Part shown: positions 5,858 through 8,013 of the stretch, in pieces | How the letters are laid out: the number at the start of each line of letters is the position of its first letter | How positions within the stretch are numbered: the first letter of the stretch is position 1 | Source of the DNA: JALYNX01 sp044867525 | Lineage (GTDB): Bacteria; Actinomycetota; Acidimicrobiia; Spongiisociales; ZC4RG35 | Assembly (NCBI GenBank): GCA_044867525.1 | Contig: JBIOVB010000082.1 | Coordinates: 1 to 8,013, forward strand | Reading direction: 5' to 3' | DNA length: 8,013 nucleotides | The notes under the pieces: model-generated | What the model saw: the letters and a program-made list of their open reading frames with translations, nothing else | Told to the model about the DNA's origin: nothing | Database searches by the model: none | Made by a program: the position numbers and the translations under genes

Positions 5858-6700
5858 ATGCCAAACATCGTCAGAGCCGCCATCGTCCAGACCGAGTGGA
5901 CCGGCGACAAGGACTCGATGATCAAGAAGAACTCGGACTTTGCCCGCGAGGCAGCGCAGCAGGGAGCACAGGTGATGTGCTTCCAGGAGCTGTTCTACGG
6001 CCCTTACTTCTGCCAGGTGCAGGAGAACGAGCATTTCGAGTACGCCGAGCCGATCCCTGACGGGCCAACCACCCAGTTGATGCAGGACCTGGCCAAGGAG
6101 ACCGGAATGGTGCTGGTGGTCCCGATCTTCGAGAAGGAGCAGGACGGCTTCTACTACAACACGGCGGCGGTAATCGACGCCGATGGGACCTACCTCGGCA
6201 AATACCGCAAGACCCACATCCCCCATGTCAAGGGCTTCTGGGAGAAGTTCTACTTTCGACCCGGCAACACCGGCTACCCGGTGTTCGACACCGCAGTCGG
6301 GAAGGTCGGGGTCTACATCTGCTACGACCGCCATTTCCCGGAAGGGTGGCGGGCGCTGGGGCTGAATGGGGCCAGAATCGTGTTCAACCCTTCGGCGACC
6401 AGCCGGGGGTTGTCGATGTACCTCTGGAACCTGGAGCAGCCGGCGTCGGCGGTGGCCAACGAGTACTTCGTCGGCGCCATCAACCGGGTGGGCAAGGAGC
6501 CTTTTGGGGACAACGACTTCTACGGGTCGTCGTACTTCGTGGATCCCCGGGGCCAGGTGATCGGGGACCCTGCTTCGGACACCGACGAGGAGTTGGTGGT
6601 GCGCGACCTCGACCTGGACATGATCGAGGAGGTGCGCCAGCAATGGGCGTTCTATCGCGATCGTCGCCCCGACGCCTACGGGGACCTGGTAGCCCCCTGA
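5858..6700 (+). CDS. N-carbamoyl amide hydrolase, nitrilase superfamily, beta-ureidopropionase-like
   Basis: A complete 280-residue cytoplasmic carbon-nitrogen hydrolase. The catalytic set is intact: Glu44 (FQELFYGPYF), Lys118 (YRKTHIP), Cys155 (ICYDRHFPE), plus the auxiliary Glu129 in GFWEKFYFRPG. The stretch FNPSATSRG (176-184) and EQPASAVANEYFVGAINRVG (193-212) match the beta-ureidopropionase / N-carbamoyl-amino-acid amidohydrolase branch. Beta-ureidopropionase converts N-carbamoyl-beta-alanine to beta-alanine, CO2 and ammonia, the last step of reductive pyrimidine degradation. N-carbamoylputrescine amidase or a carbamoyl-amino-acid hydrolase are alternatives. The next gene, a dihydropyrimidinase 15 bases downstream on the same strand, makes exactly this enzyme's substrate type, which favours the pyrimidine or hydantoin role. 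The length is normal for the compact bacterial form. ATG 5858 is supported by GAGGAG at 5847-5852. It is divergent from the desaturase across 176 bases and preceded by the palindrome at 5786-5828. Confidence 0.88.
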   Translation: MPNIVRAAIVQTEWTGDKDSMIKKNSDFAREAAQQGAQVMCFQELFYGPYFCQVQENEHFEYAEPIPDGPTTQLMQDLAKETGMVLVVPIFEKEQDGFYYNTAAVIDADGTYLGKYRKTHIPHVKGFWEKFYFRPGNTGYPVFDTAVGKVGVYICYDRHFPEGWRALGLNGARIVFNPSATSRGLSMYLWNLEQPASAVANEYFVGAINRVGKEPFGDNDFYGSSYFVDPRGQVIGDPASDTDEELVVRDLDLDMIEEVRQQWAFYRDRRPDAYGDLVAP

Positions 6701-6702
6701 AG

Positions 6703-6710
6703 AAGGAGGT
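6703..6710 (+). promoter_or_regulatory. Strong ribosome binding site (AAGGAGGT) of the dihydropyrimidinase gene
   Basis: A near-perfect Shine-Dalgarno lies within the 15-base gap after the upstream stop (6698-6700) and five bases before ATG 6716. It fixes the start of the hydantoinase gene and suggests efficient translation from a shared mRNA. Confidence 0.75.
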
Positions 6711-6715
6711 TGGTC

Positions 6716-8013
6716 ATGGCTAGGACCGTCATCAAGGGTGGAACTGTCGTCACCGCGACGGAGACGATGGACGTCGACGTGTTGGTCGACGGTGAGAAGG
6801 TGGCGGCCCTGGCCGTCTCCGGCTCACATGACTGGGAGTCGACCGCTGAAAAGGTGATCGATGCGTCCGGCAAATACGTCCTCCCGGGAGGGATCGACGT
6901 CCATACCCACATGGAGCTTCCGTTCGGCGGCACCTTCGCGTCGGACAATTTCGAGACCGGGACCCGGGCCGCGGCCTGGGGCGGGACCACGACGGTCATC
7001 GACTTCGCGGTCCAGACCAAAGGCGGATCGGCGATGGAGGGTTACGAGGCCTGGCGGGAGAAGGCCGACGGCAACGTGGCCATCGATTACGGCCTCCACA
7101 TGATCACCGGCGACATCAACGAGCAGACCCTCAAGGAGATGGACGTGCTGGTGGACGAGGGTGTCACCTCGTTCAAGCTGTTCATGGCCTACCCAGGAGT
7201 CTTCTACTCCAACGATGGCGAGATCCTGCTTGCAATGCAGAAGGCGGCGGAGAACGGGTCGACCATCTGCATGCACGCCGAAAACGGGATCGCCATCGAC
7301 GTCTACGTCGAGCAGGCGTTGAAGAGGGGCGAGACCGACCCTCTCTACCACGGCCTGGTGCGCAAGTCACTGCTCGAGGGTGAGGCGGCTCACCGCGCCA
7401 TCGTCCTCGCCGAGCTGACCGGGGCTCCCCTCTACATAGTCCACACCTCGGCCAAGGAGGCGGTGCACGAGGTGATCCAGGCTCGGGACCGCGGCCTCAA
7501 CGTCTTCGCCGAGACCTGCCCCCAGTACCTGTTCTTCGACCTCGACAACCTGGGGAACGGGTTCGAGGGCGCCAAGTACGTCTGCTCACCCCCGATGCGG
7601 GACCGGGCCGCTGGCCATCAGGAAGCCCTGTGGCAGGGGCTCCGAACCAACGACCTCCAGGTGGTGTCGACCGATCACTGCCCGTTCTGTTTCAACGACC
7701 ATCCCGAACTGGGGCGGCAGAAGCGACTCGGCGAGGAGGACTTCTCCAAGATCCCGAACGGCATGCCCGGCGTCGAGCCCCGGATGGAGGTTCTCTACGA
7801 AGGTGGGGTCAACCAGGGGCGGATCGGGCTCAACCGCTTTGTCGAGATCACGGCCACCACCCCGGCCAAGATGTTCGGCATGTACCCCCAGAAGGGCACG
7901 GTGGCTCCGGGCGGCGACGCCGACCTCGTGGTCTTCGACCCCAACCAGAAGCATGTGATCTCGGTGGACAATCAGCACATGAGGGTCGACTACTCGGCGT
8001 ATGAGGGCATGGA
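6716..8013 (+). CDS. Dihydropyrimidinase / hydantoinase, partial at 3' end
   Basis: 432 codons are visible and the frame is still open at the right edge; family members are about 460-480 residues, so roughly 30-50 residues are missing. It is a cyclic amidohydrolase with a binuclear metal centre. All ligands are in place: His63 and His65 (DVHTHMELPFGG), the lysine that becomes carboxylated, Lys154 (SFKLFMAYPG), His187 (MHAEN), His243 (YIVHTSA) and Asp320 (STDHCPF). Tyr159 after the lysine, SPPMR (291-295) and NGMPGVEPRM match the substrate-binding regions of dihydropyrimidinases rather than dihydroorotases or allantoinases. It opens the ring of 5,6-dihydrouracil to N-carbamoyl-beta-alanine, or of 5-substituted hydantoins to N-carbamoyl amino acids. 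The former product is the substrate of a beta-ureidopropionase such as the one encoded just upstream. ATG 6716 follows AAGGAGGT. Late residues GTVAPGGDADLVVFDP show the C-terminal beta-sandwich domain has begun. Whether dihydrouracil or a hydantoin is the natural substrate cannot be told from sequence alone. Confidence 0.93.
   Translation, partial: MARTVIKGGTVVTATETMDVDVLVDGEKVAALAVSGSHDWESTAEKVIDASGKYVLPGGIDVHTHMELPFGGTFASDNFETGTRAAAWGGTTTVIDFAVQTKGGSAMEGYEAWREKADGNVAIDYGLHMITGDINEQTLKEMDVLVDEGVTSFKLFMAYPGVFYSNDGEILLAMQKAAENGSTICMHAENGIAIDVYVEQALKRGETDPLYHGLVRKSLLEGEAAHRAIVLAELTGAPLYIVHTSAKEAVHEVIQARDRGLNVFAETCPQYLFFDLDNLGNGFEGAKYVCSPPMRDRAAGHQEALWQGLRTNDLQVVSTDHCPFCFNDHPELGRQKRLGEEDFSKIPNGMPGVEPRMEVLYEGGVNQGRIGLNRFVEITATTPAKMFGMYPQKGTVAPGGDADLVVFDPNQKHVISVDNQHMRVDYSAYEGM

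Noticed and set aside
5777..6643. 288-codon minus-strand open frame opposite the nitrilase-family gene
   Set aside because: The plus-strand frame contains the complete catalytic Glu-Lys-Cys set; the antisense product is His/Leu/Val-rich without motifs.

Overview
The window looks like chromosomal DNA of a high-GC actinobacterium. G and C dominate third codon positions, genes are tightly packed with ATGA stop/start overlaps, GTG and TTG starts occur, and TANNNT -10 boxes lie almost on top of start codons. The first gene belongs to a winged-helix family very common in Actinomycetota, and the acyl-ACP desaturase resembles mycobacterial DesA proteins. An uncultured lineage such as Acidimicrobiia would fit, but that is a guess from protein flavour only. 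No mobile elements, CRISPR arrays, tRNAs or rRNAs were seen, and no stretch over 300 bases lacks a gene.

Layout. Bases 1-881 (minus) hold most of an AlkZ-like winged-helix protein, cut by the left edge. After a 106-base divergent promoter region, 988-3508 (plus) is a tight three-gene ABC operon of permease, ATPase and second permease, joined by two ATGA overlaps. After 84 bases comes the matching NMT1/THI5-type lipoprotein binding protein (3593-4735). It converges on an acyl-ACP desaturase-like diiron protein (4779-5681, minus) across a 43-base gap holding a strong hairpin. A 176-base divergent region with a large imperfect palindrome follows. Then come a nitrilase-superfamily N-carbamoyl amide hydrolase, beta-ureidopropionase-like (5858-6700, plus), and a dihydropyrimidinase/hydantoinase (from 6716, plus), cut by the right edge.

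How the genes may work together. Dihydropyrimidinase and beta-ureidopropionase catalyse the last two steps of reductive pyrimidine breakdown: 5,6-dihydrouracil to N-carbamoyl-beta-alanine, then to beta-alanine, CO2 and ammonia. They could also act on hydantoins. The NMT1/THI5 binding-protein family includes known binders of pyrimidine thiamin precursors, so the neighbouring transporter may import a pyrimidine, hydantoin or ureide for these enzymes. That link is inference from proximity. The desaturase in the middle has no obvious part in the pathway, and the first pathway enzyme (dihydropyrimidine dehydrogenase) is not in the window.

Most of this is ordinary metabolism. The points most worth a second look are the palindrome over the putative promoter of the catabolic genes, the unassigned transporter substrate, the leaderless-type promoter and non-canonical active-site region of the AlkZ-like protein, and the misplaced ribosome binding site before the binding protein.
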